Assembly (NCBI GenBank): GCA_023634235.1
Contig: JAMKCF010000006.1
Location: forward strand, 6,726,421 to 6,790,420
Reading direction: 5' to 3'
Origin: Pisaster brevispinus
Lineage: Eukaryota; Echinodermata; Asteroidea; Forcipulatida; Asteriidae
Length of the DNA: 64,000 bases
The notes beneath the pieces were generated by a model. That model worked only from the letters and a program-made list of their open reading frames with translations, was not told the origin of the DNA and searched no databases. Below are positions 62,187 through 64,000 of the stretch, piece after piece. A program made the translations under genes and the position numbers. How positions within the stretch are numbered: position 1 is the stretch's first letter; the number at the start of each line of letters is the position of its first letter.

Positions 62187-64000
62187 GTTGGCTGCCTCGA
62201 TTGCCTCTTTTTCTCTTTGTAAACGAGTCGCAAACCAAAATCCTTCTGCAAGGAACCTCATATCCAACAGAGACCCTCAAAAATGCAATTCAAATCTTTA
62301 TTTAACTTCCTTACTAGAAACTATAACTCTTTGCAAAGCAACAGCTTCATTCAGAAAACCGACTTTTGGATACTTAAGAACTAGAAACCATCTTGGTAAA
62401 ATTTGAAGAAAGCTCTGTTCGACAGATTTCTTTATGAACGTGTACCAGCAACACCTGATTAAAACAATTAGCCTAATTGAGAATCTACGTTGGAGGAATT
62501 TGTTGAGCGACTCTTTGTGAGTTTTATTTTGAGTACAAATGTAATAAGTTCACATGATGTTAGCACAGTAGATGAACGTCAAGATGTGAGGTAAATCAGC
62601 AGAGCACAGATCAGGTAAAGTTACCATTCCAGTCAGTCCAGTTATCCCTAAAACTTTGTGTAAAAGATCTCATTATTTCTGTGGAACAAACAATCTTAGT
62701 GTTTAGAAGACATTGCTTTTCAGTTGCCAAAATTCACGTGGAAACGAAGCCATGCAAGAAATACTTACACGCCCCAATGCCTAAAGGAAACTTAATGTAT
62801 CCCCTATCATCAGAACATGATCATTAAATAAAGTGTGAATCATCACATGGAGAAAAAACGAAACATGTGTTTCATATGTAAATTACTTGCTAATGCCAAA
62901 CAATTCCTCCTTCTCACCAGATAGAAAAAAAAACACTCAAAATAACTTGGAGCGTCGAGAAAAAACATCATCTGATTCCACAAACATCCTTAGTGTACCG
63001 CTCCGTAGGCAGATGAATGATGAGCTGATCTTAAATACAGTTCTTTACTTAAATCTTGTCAAAATTTTACTCAAATTTGCATTGTAGCTTACTTTGTTAG
63101 CTTTCCAGTGCATTGGAGGTCACTTTCACCAAAACTACAGACGTTGAGATGGTACCCTGGTAGACTGTAAACTAGTTGATTCTGACGTCGCTAGCACTTT
63201 TGGTGCTGATATAAGCTAAACATCAGAAACAACAGAACAAAATTCTACACTTTTGAGCTGAAATATTTTCATTCATGTAAACTTTTCAATAGTGTGAATT
63301 TCCTTAGGAAGATATGGTACAACACTGGGAACAACCTTTTCCTCTTCCAAAAAAAGACATGGCCGTACTTTTCATTTAACCAACGAAACATGGACACCGA
63401 TTGGGATGAAATGTTGACAAATTTGCTTTCTAATGTGTATTTGAAAGCGTTGGTGGAGTGTTTTTGTACAGCTCTCCACAAAAAGTCGTACCATTCCTTC
63501 AAATGAAAATAAACCTGATTGAGACCTTTGAGAATTGAGACCTTTGTCACACAGCTAACAACTTAGATGTTTAATAGATGCAATAACTGCATCAGGGATA
63601 CAGAATAGTAATTGTGTTTTACACTTGCACTGATGTTTGATAAGCGCTGTCTACTCAATGCTTTCAAAACTCTGGTGGGGAAAAAAAATCCACAGACGTA
63701 AGTGTTGCTGTAGCCACTTCTATTATATAGGATTGGAACTGGGCTCTTGTCTCCTGGCACTCTTGGTGGTGTAATGGTAAGACATCTGTTCTAGAATGGC
63801 GGGGTCGTGAGTTTGAATCTCACCTGAGTGGTATGCCTAGGGATTTATTTTTCTCCTCTGGAACTCTGGAAAGTTCTGTGTTCACAGTGCTTATTACACA
63901 TTGGTGTAGGGTAATAACCGTAATGTTTTGGGAGAGAATGAACACACTTTTTGTGGCAGCCAATTTACAGCTTTTTTTGGTAGGGTGTGACAAAGGTCTA
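62187..64000. other. Start of cyclin T intron 6, window edge
   Basis: The next exon, expected to continue the second cyclin repeat, is not found up to the edge. The segment carries one SINE (63761-63925). Confidence 0.6.
63761..63925 (+). mobile_element. tRNA-derived SINE, best copy
   Basis: TGGTGTAATGGTAAGAC (A box) and GTGAGTTTGAATCTCACC (B box and T-arm) form a tRNA-like head. The tail is GGTATGCCTAGGGATTT and GTGCTTATTACACATTGGTG. Same family as 24140 and 57598. Confidence 0.75.

Noticed and set aside
63761..63835. Functional tRNA gene
   Set aside because: A and B boxes are present, but the acceptor stem does not close, and related copies carry the same non-tRNA tail, so it is a SINE.

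Overview
The window is nuclear DNA from an animal. Genes are split by AT-rich GT-AG introns and embedded in many short repeats. The proteins are deuterostome-like, and the palindromic repeats opening with GGGCCCAATTTCAT, together with the tRNA-headed SINEs, look like those of echinoderms. Echinoderm (possibly a sea star) is therefore an inference, not something shown by a search.

Left part (1-38.9 kb): two paralogous genes for subunit a of the V-ATPase Vo sector stand head to head. The minus-strand gene is cut by the left edge (exons 1-6, 138-9703). The plus-strand gene is complete: 20 coding exons, 16499-37972, rebuilt here as 862 residues with every splice phase consistent. About 6.8 kb separates the two start codons. 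It holds probable 5' non-coding exons, promoter-like sequence and a candidate 3.2 kb TA-flanked inverted-repeat element.

Middle (38.9-45.1 kb): an intergenic stretch holds a full-length Penelope-like retroelement (42597-45079) with an intact 744-residue reverse transcriptase/GIY-YIG protein, perfect 59-base inverted termini and a 13-base target-site duplication.

Right part (45.1-64 kb): KANSL2 (minus strand, 7 coding exons, 45109-52053), a subunit of the NSL histone acetyltransferase complex, is divergent from cyclin T (plus strand, 53176 onward, cut by the right edge), the regulatory subunit of P-TEFb. A compact shared promoter region near 53.0-53.2 kb carries a ZNF143-like site. KANSL2 and CCNT1 are also near neighbours on human chromosome 12q13, so this looks like old microsynteny.

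Functionally, the left genes serve organelle acidification and the right pair serves transcriptional activation (H4 acetylation; Pol II pause release). The main unusual items are the young Penelope element and a shorter relative, an in-phase 216-base cassette-like exon in cyclin T, the head-to-head V-ATPase paralogs, and a repeat array rich in ETS/CRE/nuclear-receptor-like motifs.
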